From assembly GCA_035041965.1 (NCBI GenBank), contig JAPYMA010001677.1, positions 186,001-250,000 of the forward strand: DNA of 64,000 nt, in the 5' to 3' direction. Position 1 is the stretch's first letter, and the number at the start of each line of letters is the position of its first letter. A program made the position numbers and the translations under genes. This DNA comes from Anisakis pegreffii (lineage: Eukaryota; Nematoda; Chromadorea; Rhabditida; Anisakidae). Shown in pieces: positions 43,610 through 58,134 of the stretch. The notes under the pieces were generated by a model, which was not told where the DNA came from, searched no databases, and saw only the letters and a list, made by a program, of their open reading frames with translations.

Positions 43610-45436
43610 TTACAGGCATACAACTTGTCGTGATTCAGGCATTTCAATCACTGAAGTGGCTGCAACTGTTCGCGATGAATTACAATTGCTTGTTGTACTG
43701 GATGACGATGAATCCACGAAACTGATCGCATCATCGGTAACGTCCGAATTGCTGGCAGAGCACACGTCTGAGTTCGGAGTGCTCGATGTGTCTGCAATCT
43801 CAGAATTTGTATCGTCGTTCGAAGTGCCCTCGAATACCTGAAAAATGCTCGCTTTATTGAATTCCCTTTTTCGTCGTAGTTAAAAGTCAGCTCAGAATGC
43901 CTTGGATTTACAGTCCCACACAACTTGAATAACTTTTTTTTCGAAAATTTCATATGAGAAGAACGCGTAAGAAATTACGAACTGACCTCTTTCGGTACAT
44001 CGACAAATCGATAGACGAGTCTTTGACCGTCAACTTTCTGAAGAATGCCTCGCTGGTAATAGTACCTGGAAAGAAGCAGTTATGAAATTCAATGAATTTA
44101 ACTTCTGATTTAAAAAATTCTTCCAAAATAATTCATTTCAACCGGCCTTTGGAAGTGAAAGGTTGACCTGAAGAGAAAACGCGAATTCAGTTCTCCTCTA
44201 GGAAGGTAATTTCAACGAATAAATGCTTTATCACTTATATTCTAAACTTAATGAGAATTCACATCGACCCATCCCCCACTCAACACATCTTTTATCAAAA
44301 CCAGTCTTGCTTTTCTTGAATGTAGTACCATTGACTAAGATTTTTCTACATGATTATTGTTCAGTTCGTCAAGTGTCCTTTTCAGTCACATACGAATGAA
44401 AGACGTGGAAATAACCTGAGGGCACGGCCCATTGTTTCGTAGTTCATTCCAGGCTTGTTCTTATGCAGTCCCCATAGACGTGAAACGGCTTTCGAATCAA
44501 CCAATTTGAATATACCTTTGCTGTGATCCAGCCATTTGATATATTTGGGGCAATATTCTTTATCTTGCAGTAATCTCAGCAAAAACTCCCATAAATATGT
44601 TACTTGACCTGAAATTCAGCAATAAATCAAACATCCCATTTCGGGCTGCTCGACATGGTCAAATTTTCTGGAGTTGTGCAATTGCGTTGAATCAGCCACA
44701 ATAAACGCGTTCAAATCCAATATTATTACATGTTCAGTCATACATTCGTTGCGTACAAAGCAAGAAATGAATGTAGTTATCACTAAGTAACACTCGATGA
44801 AATTTTTTCGATGAAACCGGTTTATTTGCGACAGCTCATTTGAATCACCTGAACTCGACTGCATGCATGGATGAGAAAAATTCCTCCGGATTTTCAAAGG
44901 GGACCAAAAACTCAGCCAAAATTCAGGCAGATTAATTGAATGATCAACTTGCCTTCACGACTTTTTCTACGATTGCCACTGATGTTGTGTGCTGAAGGAT
45001 ATGATTCACTGAGACGTTTAGCTTCGAACAATGACAACGGCTGGGGAATAGCACAACAAAATTGGTTGGGTATGGTGGGGAAGGATGTTCGCAGGTTTGT
45101 GGCGGATTGTGGTGATGTTACCGGTGTGGACGGCGTAGTTGTGGTTGGCATGGCGGTAAGGGTACTTGCGAACATGGCTGGATCGTGCAGTGCAGAGGTG
45201 ATACAGCTGGTGGTTGATGACGGAGTTGAGATGGGGTTCGAAACGGTCGATGAAGGAATCGAGATGCCAGTGCTCGGACTGACCGAAGATGATAGGTCGA
45301 CGAAGGAGGCACTCGTTGGGGTGGTGGACGCAACTGCAGCCGCATTCAACGTGACCCAATTCGGGCACAGCAGTGCGGCCGAGAGCCATGGGTTCAGCAG
45401 TTGGATGTCTGAAATTGAAACTGATAAACGCTTCAT
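43610..45436 (-). CDS. ETS-domain transcription factor, ELF/E74 type
   Basis: Nuclear DNA-binding regulator. Exons 45436-44953, 44608-44416, 44065-43987 and 43837-43610 join in phase to 327 aa. The N-terminal exon is rich in Ser, Thr and Pro, as in activation domains. The ETS domain spans exons 2 and 3: [57 protein letters not shown] and [16 protein letters not shown]. Both recognition-helix arginines (GRALR) are present. The YLWEFLL..LLQDK and [23 protein letters not shown] wording points to the ELF/E74 subfamily. The C-terminal exon is acidic and Ser-rich. The ATG lies 12 nt after ATTCCAG, which may be a trans-splice site or a normal acceptor with more exons upstream. The first intron uses a GC donor (AAG|GCAAGT). 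Confidence 0.88.
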
Positions 45437-46282
45437 ACTTGAACGATTCTGGAATTTAAAAAAAAAGAAGATATGATGCCTCAAAACGGAAATTTCGTGT
45501 TTATAGTCATTTTCGTTCATTTCACCTCAACGGAAATTTCATTTCATTTTTTAAAGCTCTCCGTTGAGTTTTAGGGGAAAAATTTCAATTTATCGTTTGT
45601 AGATGAATGAATTTCGTGAGCGATAAACGTCAAACAATTCAAGTTTGCCGAAACGTTAATTCGTTTTCGATTAGCAGCAAGAGAAGTTCCGTGACGAAAA
45701 TACAGTCAGCAGTCGTGTAACTAACGAAAATTGTTCAAACTCCAATTTTTCTCAGAAATTTAAAAAAAGAGAAAATTATCAATTCAATGATCTCAACAAC
45801 ACACTTCAGACGAAATTCCTCAGTGAATCATCAGTGGAAATCACGTTTTTAAATTGGTGAAGTTCATCCGAATGGAAATTATATTTTTCTTCAGAATTGC
45901 AGTTTTATTATCTTTTCAAGACGTTTATTTGACTCACGTTGATTGAACATCAACGCAAATGCCATCAAATCAATAAGAGATTCTTTCTTTATGAGGGATG
46001 ACTTTCTTGTGGTGATTCGTGGGAATTGAAAGAATAAGTAAACAAACAAACGAGTAAGTAAACAAAGCAGTAATTTTGCTATTTATTCACTGACACTGAA
46101 AGATTACTTCAAACGGATTGAATTGATTCGTGACCCAAAGGATCCATCCGAACAACTTTTACGAAACATCAACAATTGCTGCATTCAACTGGACAGCGAA
46201 ACAAAACTGGTCTCAATAGTCGCCTTTTTTTGCTCAAATTGCGTTGATTCACATCAGTGATAGGGATTTTTGGAAATCGGTA

Positions 46283-46378
46283 CTGCTCACTCAGTCCCTA
46301 CGAAACGAACTGAAACTCTGGAGCTGCTCACGCTCACTGCTCACGAATTTGCTCAGAATTGCTCACTCATTGCTCACA
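46283..46378. repeat. cluster of GCTCAC/TGCTCA motifs
   Basis: Seven to eight copies of (T)GCTCAC or GCTCAG within about 95 bp, irregularly spaced. It looks like a degenerate short tandem array. Confidence 0.5.
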
Positions 46379-49300
46379 ATAACAATGCATTTACAATGGT
46401 TCATATTTACATTTCGCTCACATGCTCTTCAGTCCTCATCATTAATTCGTATGGGTAGAAAATTAGAATTAATCGTTTCGGAAATTGTGATTTCAAGAAA
46501 AAGTTTAACAACGGACAAGTATCAATAAATCTTTTTGCCTGGTCAATGAGATTTTTTATGATTTTGAAGGAAAATAAATTTAGAATACGGAACATATACT
46601 TGTAGTTCCGAAGAAGGAACCGTCGTGCTTACAGCCATTTCCGTTAATTTCACCTCCGTTCAGCATATGCAGTTGGTGTTTGCACACCGCAATTCATAAG
46701 AAGAATTAATGCATTTTTCGAGCAAACGTACTTTAGCATGAAATTTCGATTAAATATAATTGTGCTTGAATGTTACAAGATGTCTTGAGTTACATTTTCT
46801 GATTGCATTATCGAGAACAAATCGATCACCTTCAAAAGCTCCCCTGAGAAAAGGAATGACTTTGAAATATGCACCTTCGTCAAACGAGTCTCATTTATGA
46901 ATGACAACTGATTTGTTAGGATACATTCAAGCACCATGACTACCGTCAAACTTTATCATGTTTCCTCTAGTCTTCATCGGATAATTCAGTTAAATCCACT
47001 CCTATCGAATAGTTCGATGACATTTTCCGACTGCTAACTGAGAGTGAACATGTTATTTCCATTTATTCTTGAGAAGCTTTAACACATTGACTTCATTTTC
47101 TGAATGACAAAAATTTTCCTCACAATGCATTCCATACGAAAATAACACGGATCATTTTGAGTCTTCATTGAAGATTCGGCGTTCAAGCAATTGCTCATTT
47201 GAAGCTGATAAACTAATGAAGTGTCTCTAGAGTTTGTGGTACTCGAATGAGATAGAGCAATTCGCTCATTTAGGAAATACCTTTATAAAAATGAATACAA
47301 AGAGATTTCAAGCTGATTGGAACAGCCAGTAAATCAAAGAAGCTCATTTGTGTGTTACGTATGTCAGGTAGAGCGCAACTGTCAAATTCTGAGGGGAACT
47401 CTAACGTTTTCATTGTGAATCGATTGATGACCACCATTAATTTGTCAGATTGGAATGAATCAGTCATCTAAATTAGGAGGAAAAATAAAAATTCGCAGTA
47501 TGTTTTCGAATGCTTATTTTAGACATATTCAATCTCGTGTCGCATGAAAATATTCACGAACATACAGCGATTAGTTGAAGAACAATGACCGAATTCACTA
47601 CAGGAACAGGTGAATTTGTGGAGAGGTAATGAATTACAATTAGCCATTGAAATAGGTGAATGCATTTGGAATTTTCGAAAGAGATTCGAAAACACGAGTT
47701 TAGAGCGCAAAATGACGAAAGGAAGAGGTCAACGATCACACATGAATCGATGATGAAAAAAGGTACTAATTAGAAGGCTTTTATTAGGTCACCACACAAA
47801 TAGTGGTGATGAATCGTAAAGAGTCTGGCCTGTGAACAGTTCCGAATTAACTCACATAAATAGTCACCATAATTATCTGATTACATTAATGGCCTAACAA
47901 TAAGTGATTACTGCAGAAAAAATGGCTTTTAAGCCCTTTAAGTCCTTTGAGTGGAATAATTTAATGATTTCGAGTTAAACGAGTGAATCACTTCAGATAG
48001 AATTCAAAGAATGAAGTAAGAGTTAAATGGGTAAGATGTGAAATCACGGAAAACATCATGAAAAATTCCTCAAGAATAATGCACCAAAAAACATTTTTAC
48101 TCTCTGAATCGCTTTTAAGATCTTCTATCAGTACGTCATTCCTTCAAACAGCGGATATTAAATGTATACGAATTCAGCATGCACGAAAAACTCGTTCCTC
48201 ATCCACATTTTACGCTATTCGTCAATCAGTTCATACGAACAATCGCTTGAGATTCAACCGAATCATTGACGTCAAGTCAATCCCAAATGTCACCTCATCC
48301 TCAACAATACTTTTTCGTTATTATCACTCAACACAATCGATCATTTATGCTAAACTTAACTTTCGCATTTCACAGCTCGCATACATTATTTTCGTTCATT
48401 TCAAACACCTACCAAAAGCTTCTCACTATGAGCATTCATTTTCGTTGAGTGCGACGCGAGCATCTAAAGTAAGCATCTTTAGCTAAACTGACCAAGTTTT
48501 GTGGTTACATTGATGTCGGCTGGAGGGAAATTTGATAAAAGTATCACTCTCAGTACAAATATGTGCAACGAGCAAGCTAAGGAATTCCTAGAACTTGTTT
48601 GGATAGGCAATGAGTTTTTTCGACTGAAACAACAACGGACGGTGAGATAGAATGCGCAAAAGGAACTAGCGAAAAGACTGGGAGTGTATTGTTGGAAACT
48701 TTTTGTTTTCCTTAAGAAACATCATGCAACTGATCTTTTCAGTTCTAAAGTCAAAGCATCTGAACAATGCTCTGATATCTTCACTCCATGAGCAAAGTAA
48801 ATCAAAGTGCTGAATGATCACTGCAAAAATGTCGATCAATCTTTGAATTGGTTAGGCGACTCAAAAGACTTTGAAATAGATTTTCAGTTATTTGCTGCGT
48901 ACATAATTTTAGCTAATTCAGTAAAATTTTCAGCAATATTTTTGGTCCCACGACTGGTCTTCATGCATGCCATATCAGGAATGATTGATGCAGAATTCAG
49001 TTTCTAATCAATTCATAAACAAATTATGAGTTGTGTTGAGTTGAACTGACAAATATGCAATCAGTGATCTGAAAATGACGGAAATATCTGCAGCTATTGG
49101 ATCTGTAATGATGATAACATCTTTCTAGCACATTTCATCAAATGCTCACTGATGGATTCATTGTTGCATAAATAACATTGAACTCTGATAGTAATGAAAT
49201 CAACTCTGATTCGTTTCTCGTAACATTTCGTTCCATTGAGAAAATTGTTGTGGAAACGATGAAAATTCGAACAATCCTTACGTTCGATAGCACAATGGTG

Positions 49301-51395
49301 TTATTCTCATATCCGGAATATCAAGGAAACGAATTCTTGATAATCAATCCGGTTTTATTTTGTTGACACTTTGCGTATGAAGCATTAAATGCTATAGGAA
49401 TGACGATGGATTATAATATTATTGAATCAAAAATGAGAGACGTTTTAAAATCACAAGCACACCCGTCATTCCAACTTCGTGAAGAAAGTTGGATTTGTTA
49501 CAATAATTTGTAAATTGTCAAAATAATCAGAATGAATGAACCATTATTTCAGAGATTTTTTGTTTGATTCCACTGAGTGTCGCATTATTTCTACTCATCA
49601 TCGAGTTGAGTTCCAGCAACAAAGGTTCGGAAATCCTCAACAATCTGAGCTCTTTCATGATAGTGGAAAATTCTGGACAACTTATTCAATGAGAACAGTG
49701 GGACAGCATGTGAAAGAATCAGTTTGAGGTATTTCCAACCGAAAGAATTTACTTAAATTAGAAAATTGTCCCTTTTATCAGCTGAAACGTTTTTGGTGCT
49801 ATTTCTTGAGTAACATGCTCGGATATTTCGAATAAAATTGCATTGATTCAATTGATCAAATGAATCCAAATGACACTAATGCGGAATATTTGCGAAAACA
49901 TAGCGCCCTGAATCAAGTTCACTATTCAACAATTTGCTGATAATTTGTTCATCTTTATTTGTTTACCATCCAAATCCTGTGTCATTCGCATAAATGAATC
50001 TTTATGCGATACATCAAAACGTATCGATGTGATCATATAAGATCACTGATTGTTCATTCGTCTGTACGCGCATCGCATAAAGGTTGTTGTTGCATTTAAT
50101 GCGCAAAACGGAACACCCCAACTTGAGTGCACATTTCAAAACAAGGTCAGAACTGTTGAATTCGCAGTGACTACTTGCCGTTAACACCATCAACCGCAGA
50201 CAATCACCAACACCTACATCTCACCGTAACAAGTGTTATTACGTCACTGAACTCTGTGTTGATGTTATTGTTTCTGATCCATCATATCATCTCAGTGATA
50301 AATACATCCTTGTTGAACCAATGACGGATACCCTATAGTATGTGATATCTTTCCTCATTTCCTAACATATATTTCAGGATATGATATAATTCTTCATCGA
50401 TGTCATGATACAATTCATTTTGCGTTATTGTTGGCAATAATCGCGCATTTTCATACCTAATTAGAGATCATCATTGAACAGAATAACGATCGGCAAGAAC
50501 AACCATAAAATGAAATACGATAAACATTTACTGCTGATGACAATGCACAGAAATGCTTGGCAACAAGGAAGTAAAATTTAGTGAACGCTACTGAAAGCAT
50601 ACAGTACGATAGCGTAGGATTGGTGTGGGCAGGAGTGTGCAATAAGCTGAACGAGAACAATTCGTGTTCATCAATTATTCATTGAACTAGAAAAACTTTA
50701 CATTCCATTACATTAGTCGAAAATGAACATTTGGTTTCCATTTTTCCATAAACCCTTTGAATAAGGTCTTCATTGAAGGGAGAAAACCGTAATTCTTCGC
50801 AACATTTTCGATCGTAGCCAATTTTGTAAGCTTTTTGTTTCCAGTGCTTCTTGTACAACTGGCATCTGATTCGAAACGGAACTTCGATTCAAGAACGGAA
50901 GGAACCTCAATTCAACAGGATCCTACTTCTCAGGACACTTGGAGAAAGGCTTAGATTCAATGAGGAAGGCTACTGTTAAACGGATGGATGACTTATTTTC
51001 ACAAGAAAATGGCAAATATCTTCATAATAATGCTCATTGCTGTTCTTACAATGTCTTTACAATTGGACTGTAGTCATTTAAGTGTTCCCATTCCAGAAGT
51101 ATGCATTAATGCGAACGATGAACGTATGTGCAGTGGATGAAACGAATTAAAGTTTGCTCTGAATCGATCTCTTTCTCATTTAACGCGTCATTATGTCGTT
51201 GAATTTACGATGAGTGAAAGTGGTTTTGGATGATTAAACAAAAAATGACGACGATGTTATTGCTGACGATAAGAGAGACTTTGGCATGAGTTTCCGGTTG
51301 ATTTTCAATATCGAAAACTGAAATCCTCTTGAATTAGATGGCTGATTGGTTAGTGCTTACCTCAATCTATCGTGGTGAATGTTCATTTATACGGC

Positions 51396-51440
51396 ACAAT
51401 TATTATTGTTATTGTTATTATTATTGTCATTATTGTATTT
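51396..51440. repeat. TTA/TTG trinucleotide repeat
   Basis: About 45 bp of ATT/GTT units (attattattgttattgttat and onward). Low complexity; any frame here is an artefact. Confidence 0.6.
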
Positions 51441-52649
51441 CCTAACAACCGACAATTGAAAGCTGGTCATTGTCAACTGTCTGATCCGTCGCCATATACT
51501 CATTTATCCACCCATCTTATTTCGATCTGTTCCTCTCTTCACATCTGCGTTCCTATCTCAACTCCTTATATGCTCATTTTTACGAACTTAAACTACACCA
51601 ACACCCACTGAAATACTTATGGCTGCTTCACATCCGGTCACACAAATACGGTCATCAATCAATAACAATAATTGCTTCCTTTATAACATTAGCAATCATC
51701 GGATTAATAATACCAATGATAATTCACTGATAATTTTACTCGTACCAATCGAAATTCGATGAAAATGATGTAAACCATTTGGACAATTGAATTTTGGACG
51801 AGCATATAAATCAGCCAATATAGCATTGAACGGGCGCAGCCATCGATATGATTGTTCGAATTGCTTTATTAGAATTTATGATCAGCCAACAAATTTATAG
51901 CATCTATTTTAGCAAGACACTGATCACTGAGACGTAGCGAAATAAATAAAAAATCGAAAAAGGTGATAATTTTAGTGATAACAAAAATGGGATGAATGTA
52001 GCATAGATCACAAAACAATGAACTTGTAGTTCATTTTATATCAGTGATAATAATTGCATCAGCTAGCAATAATATGAGGAACATAGTTGTGTTGCGTATC
52101 ACTCGAGTGAGGTATCGCTGGTGTCATTAATGCTCTTTTGATAACAGAGGTAAATTGAAAGATATATTCGAATAACGAAAGAATTCAGTTTATCTGCACC
52201 AAATGTGATGATGACATTTTGCATTATTATCTATGCTGAATGAATGAATGCACCTGTGAATTAAACAGAAAAATAATTCCTATCTGTATCTCATTCAAAC
52301 AAAGTCAACATTTTTCAAATCTTGCAGAAAAGAATGCGGAAGTTTTCAGATATCGCTGACCTTTCGGATGAATCAATAAGTATTTTGATTTTATGAGATA
52401 AGGAAATCTTCAGTGCATTCGAAAAATTTCACGTAAGCAATCCGATTGACAAGTGGAACTGTGGACAACGAGAAGAATGGAATTTAAGGGTGATGAGTGA
52501 ATATAATTGTATGGCTTTCACTGTGTTAGCTATGAGTTCTCCGCATGCACTTGAACGAATTAATCAGAAATGTTTCCGGTGAAATACGTTGCCTTCTGTC
52601 ACTTGTTCCGCTGAATTGACGAAAGTTCCCAAAAATTCTCATAAATCAT

Positions 52650-52748
52650 ATGGATTCGACCAAGCCGAAATACGACCGTCGATCGTATTGGCGAGAGCTA
52701 AAGGCAATCGACTTTCGACGGTTTGCATGCATGCATGGGGGTTTATTG
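52650..52748 (+). CDS. candidate single exon, unidentified
   Basis: The frame starts at ATG 52650 with MDSTKPKYDRRSYWRELKAI and continues DFRRFACMHGGLL to a possible donor TTGAG|GTTAAT at about 52748. It is basic and richer in GC than its surroundings, so it could be a first coding exon. No downstream exon was linked and no family was recognised. Low confidence. Confidence 0.2.
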
Positions 52749-53614
52749 AGGTTAATTCCGTCTTGCGCTTTTCAACTTCGCCAAAGAGGAAACGTCATCC
52801 AAACATCAAGCATACTGTATTTCCTTGTGAAAACTTGACCTACTGTAATCATTAGTCCACACGCCTCATGCACCTCTCTATGCAACTAATCATGCACACA
52901 CACACACTCAATTACAAGTCAACATATAAATCGACTTCAAATTGCGATCCTTACCAATTCTAAAGCGATCTCGTTCCATACTCAAAAGCAACGGCTGAAA
53001 ATCGTTCGGCTACTCGTCAACACTGACTGCAAACGTCTTGAGAATGAATGAAACATATGCAGAGTTCGAAAGTAAACGAAGATAGCGTGACTGAGTGTGA
53101 GATAACGAATAAATTATGAATATGAACGAATTCTTAATGGATGCGGAAGGATTTTCTAGGAAAGCAACGAAACACTTCACAATAATGCTATGCCGTGGGG
53201 TTACGAATGGGCTGGCTGAATCGATGTTTCGATATTAATGATTCATTCATTTCAAACGGTATCATTACAATGATTAATGTTCGCTTTACGTTGGTGAGAG
53301 ATTCAGAAGGGAGGAAGACGGGAAACACCGGTGAACACTAACACTTCAGTACGAAATTGTCCGTGTCACAGAAGCTCGCAACTAGGCGAGAAACTATCAG
53401 TGTAAGGTGATGAGTATAAAATAGTTGGAGTGTAGCAATCTCATCTTTAGATTTGACGATAAATTGCACCATCAATAGCAATAACGATGATACTGCTTAT
53501 TAAACTGTCCATAGAAATATCAATAACTACAGCAATAAAAACAACTATATTCCCAAAATGATATCAGTACTACGAGATCTAGACGAAGTGATGATAAGAA
53601 AACAGATAATGGCT

Positions 53615-53905
53615 GCAATAAAGTGATGAAGTAAATAATGATAATGGCAATAGTGACAATAATAATGACATCAATAATGATCATGATTAATTATGTATTT
53701 CTGAAGCATTGAAATTATAATCTGAATTATCTATTTCCGAAGATTCGAAAGTAATTATGAATTCCGAGATCGAAATCATACAGTATTAAAGATTCGAAAA
53801 AGAGTCACCATGATGTTATAATAATAATTATTATAATTCTAATAATGAAACCACTGATGATGATATTGAATGTAATAGCACTAATAGTAGTAATAGTAAC
53901 AGAAC
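53615..53905. repeat. AAT/ATG-rich low-complexity tract
   Basis: Almost 300 bp dominated by aataatgat, aataatagtaat and similar trinucleotide combinations with scattered interruptions. Confidence 0.6.
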
Positions 53906-56127
53906 TGAAACAAAACATTTTTGAATGGGAACGGAATCAATGATGAGAATGGTGAGTGAGTGCAGTGAAAAGTGTCAATAAGTTGAGGAATGCTGAATAA
54001 TTGCATTGAATGTGAAAAATGGAATACGAGAATGAATTAGAAATTGAACGATAGAAGTGATGATACGAGTGGAAATCGATGTGAATGCGATCATTTGGAG
54101 AGAACAGAAGAAAAGAGACAATGAGAACGCACTGAAATAACAAACGAACGTGTGGACAGCGCATACAACAGCAAATTGTTTGCATTTTGAAGTGAAATGC
54201 GGAAGTGAATAACGCATTAAATCATCAAAAGCATTTCCGGTTTTGTCGGCAATTGCAAAATGATGTCGCTGCTGCTGGTGACCGAATGCAAGGAACTCTT
54301 TTCATTCCTACATTTATCACTTTTTTTTGAATTTCATTGCGATGGTTCAATCCTTTTTCTATTGCAATCAATGAGAGGACAATCATAAATAACAACGAGA
54401 AAAATGCATATTCACATTGTGTGTCGTCTTTACTTGTCGTCGTTCGCTTTTGATTGCAAACGCATATTGCAAACAATCTGCACGTACATCCGCATACGAT
54501 GGATTTGATTTTAAAATCAAATTTTTTTCTTCTTTGACAGGATGGACACTTCCGTTATTGTTGATTAACAGTGGAATTGAGCAGATTTTATGTGAAATGA
54601 ATGTAATATTTTGATGATGAAATGCGAGCAGTTCGGGAACAAATCTAAGAAAAATTTCTTCTAGAAATCAACTGATCTTTTCAGTCGTTTCGATCACGCT
54701 TCTTGTCGTCAATGAATGATGAGTGATGAGTGCATGAACACATAAGCGCATTATTCTCTGCGCATAATGAACAATTCAGTTCGCTGTTCACGCCATTTTA
54801 CTTTCATTCTGATGTTTGCTTGAGGCAGAACTGATGTGAGTGATACTTCCTGACAACAGCATTAGGATTTCGTACAATTCTCCTTGAAATATTTTCCTCA
54901 CTTTAAGTCTAACTGATAATGGATGAATGAATGTGATGTGATGTGAATGCGTTTCGGAAATGGAATGAAATGAATAATCGAGAATTTAAACGTAAATTAG
55001 GATATTGGATGTAGGATGGAATCGAATTCTCGGATGGATTTCTGCCTAAAGCGAGAATGATGGATATCGCTGAAGAAGGAATTGAGAAAAAGAGGAAAAG
55101 AAATGAGACGGATGTTAATAATGGTTATGTGAAACGATGCACTGCATTCATTTTAAGTGCTTTCATAATCATCAAATACGTATTGTTCTTGAAAAATATT
55201 CATTGGAGCAATTATTGACGAGATGGCGTAATTGCAGTGAATAAACAGAAAAATGTAATGAAAATCATTTTTCTTACCTTATTATCTTCTGTAAAACGAT
55301 TTTATTTAAGAACGAACAAGCAAAGACTGCTGTTTTCTGTGTTCGAATGCAGCAACAAACTTGCTAGTCGCATGAATCTGCACACAAATTACGCACGAAA
55401 ATCAAACGTGAACTATACACTCGTTGTTGTTCATGCAACCGAAAGCGTACGATAAAGTTATATTATTCCTTGCACGGAACAAAAGGTTTTACTCTCATGA
55501 AACCAGAAAGAATTTTCAGTCTGCGTCATCAATCGACCGGCATAACCACCCGCTAACCTATAGCGATGCTAACGACGAGATTTTCAAAGGAACGACATAA
55601 GAATCGTTTCGAAGCAAGATGCAACAACGTTCAAATGATTTATGAGTGGAACGAATGATCGATTACCTATCAACTTCATAAAAGACAAATTAATGAGATG
55701 GGTGAAGAATGCATTAGGAATTTTGTGGGTACAAATTGATGAAAATTGTGTTTTGAATTGGGTTGATTGTCAAGAGTGAATTGTGATAAATAGGAGATAT
55801 ATTTGAGATAGGTGAAGATGAACAATCACAAATACACATGTCTAAGCCACATGATTTTCAGTTTATTCGCTTCAGAAAGAACTGAATGAAAATGATCCAC
55901 GAAAAATCCGTTTTCGATAATTCACCAACCGAGAACACTGCGGCGAAGTGAGAAGAAAAATCATGGTGAATAGCGATGACAATTAAGAACGCGCATTTGT
56001 CAAACAATTGTCAAAAAATTTGGAATCCGAGTAGCGATGAAGTTATCGGGAGAACTCAGTGAGGAGAATGCTCAGCCAAAGTGCACTTGAATAGAAATTT
56101 TAATGAGGAATGAAAACTGCAACAAAC

Positions 56128-58134
56128 CCGTAAGCCAAGGCCATGTAGTGAATGAGGATTGTGGTGCTAACACAGATGTGACTTTGTTGTTCATAGCAGC
56201 AGCGGGTAGTGTCGATGTATCGCTCAGTGATGAATCTGGCTCTTGGCCTAGGCTACTGTCCGGACTTGACGACGACGAACTCAATTCGCACATCGCTTTT
56301 TGTTTCACCATCAGTTTTTGTAGAGTGTTGAAATTGGTGTCTTGGAGTGGCAATGACGTAGTTGCCTTAAACGTGCAGCAAAATTAGTAAAAGTTCGAAA
56401 TCAGTTGTGAGCTGATGACTATCATACAGCCGATATCGTGCAGTAGTCCATTGAACACCTCATTCGATCAAATTATTCAAGAAAAAAACGATCGATGAAT
56501 GATAAGGTTCATATCGAGAAATTGTGATAAATGATTTATTGCGTTCAGTCAACGGTTATCAACACTAGTCAACATCTGCAAACTCGCCATCAAAATTACA
56601 TCACCAAAGATTAAATACGGAAAGCACAGAGCACCCGTTTGCTTCAGTGTGCGACAATAAATCATTCACTTATGCTTATGCGATGCACGAAAATGAGTGG
56701 TGATTGAGAAGTACATCAAAAGAATTCAATAGAGGGAATCAATCGTACAAGTAAATTTTCGGAACAACTTTATCAACTGATAGTAGTTGTGCACGAGAAA
56801 AGGATAAAGAAAACGCGGAAATGAGTGAATGAACAACGCGTATGTGTATAGACGAACGATAGAGAAATTGCATGAGAATATGCATCCGAAAACGACTATA
56901 GGGTTGACTATACGAAAGGAATGAAGGATGTAGGGATGAGTGCATGGCATGAACGAACTGATTCCGTTCGTCTGGCTGTATTCGAGAGGCATTCATCTGT
57001 CCGGGAAGTGAATGTACTAAGAGATTAGTTTAACGTTCTTTCGACAAAACAATACAGCAACACTGAATAATTCTTATTCAGCACTTACTGGCTTTCATAA
57101 TGAATCTGCGGAAGGAGTGTATTTTGAGTTCGTTGCAAATTCAGTGTGCATGAGAGTGCGAAAGCAGCAAAGTGCGCAGTTATCGTTGAAAGGATGACAA
57201 AAACAAGATTCTAGAAAACGGATGAGCAATTTTGCAAGATGAGAATTATCGTAATCTGCGCATAACGGGAAACTCGGAGGGATGATGATCACAGAAGCGA
57301 CATTCAGTGACACCACAAGATCGTATGTTTATGAAAAGATATGAGTGCAGACTGGAGAAGGAGAAGAGACAAGTTCCTTTGAATATTATGAATCAATGAT
57401 GACGATTTGATGAGTTCGTCGAGTTTTCAGCTTATTCACCACATGAAAAAAAGTTGCTACTGTTACGATTATTCCTGCTTTTCTCTTCATGAATTCTATC
57501 AGCAAATCTTACCACTCAATCAAAGGAAAGCGGAACAGAGAAAAAAAGTGATGTTGACCTGTTCAGAAAGAAGTGACGATGCACGCCATAATGTTTTGGG
57601 CATGGATGACGTATGCTGAATGGTACTTGCGTACTGCGCACGAGGTCTTTCAATCGTTGGAGCGCTATGTTTCGGACGTGTTGCTGCAGCATGCGAATCA
57701 GCATATTTGATGTGAATGTTATCGTCTAATTGCAAGCTGCTATCCTCAGTGCTGCAATTGTCCATTGTCTCGTCAACAGTCGATGTGGGCAGATAGTCTT
57801 GCAAACTCACGACCACATTGCTGTACGATGATCGACCTTTATGATCGCTGAGAAGAGAGCGAGCGGTGTCGTCATCAGTTTTAATTCGCTTTATTCGTAC
57901 TTCTGAATCATCGTCACTGTTAACGACACGACATGTTAATGATGATTCATCAGCTGATGTTCTCTTGCAAATCACAATACCCTCATCATGCTTCACATCC
58001 GCTGCTACTGCCGTTGATTCATGTCTCACATCCGCATATCTGTAACGCTTCAGAACGCTTCCAACTCTCAACGAGTTCTCAACTTCCATCGACGGTCTTC
58101 CCAAAGCGACCAATGGAACGAATGAGCGCCGGAT
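56128..58134 (-). CDS. serine/acid-rich protein, two exons, unidentified
   Basis: Exon 58134-57559 (192 codons) and exon 56365-56128 join in phase 0. The first has an internal ATG at 58089, giving MEVENSLRVGSVLKRYRYAD; its 5' end is a CAACTAG acceptor if exons lie upstream. It is rich in Ser and Asp, with VRIKRIKTDDD and a Pro/Arg patch. The second follows TTTAAG and reads PLQDTNFNTLQKLMVKQK before a long serine run and SSLGQEPDSSLSDTSTLP; it ends G|GTTTG in phase 1. Composition suggests a disordered nuclear regulator, but no domain is visible. It could be the N-terminal part of the ETS gene on the same strand 11 kb away; the phase does not directly fit that gene's 45448 acceptor in the ETS frame. 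More exons must follow. Confidence 0.4.

Larger units (their letters stand above)
45449..56127. other. gene-poor 10.7-kb region
   Basis: AT-rich with only short unsupported frames on both strands (for example 48058-48486 and 50457-50660), a GCTCAC-rich patch and several simple repeats. One exon-like segment is listed separately at 52650-52748. No transposase or RNA gene was recognised. It may be intergenic, or a large intron if the serine-rich exons at 56-58 kb belong to the ETS gene. Confidence 0.4.

Noticed and set aside
44940..45476. Plus-strand 178-codon frame
   Set aside because: Mirror of the Ser/Thr/Pro-rich N-terminal ETS exon; splice phase and the ETS domain support the minus strand.
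48058..48486. Plus-strand 142-codon frame
   Set aside because: Composition is AT-driven, with no splice sites, no family and no polyadenylation signal nearby.
51372..51611. Plus-strand frame over a TTA/TTG repeat
   Set aside because: Translation of low-complexity sequence.
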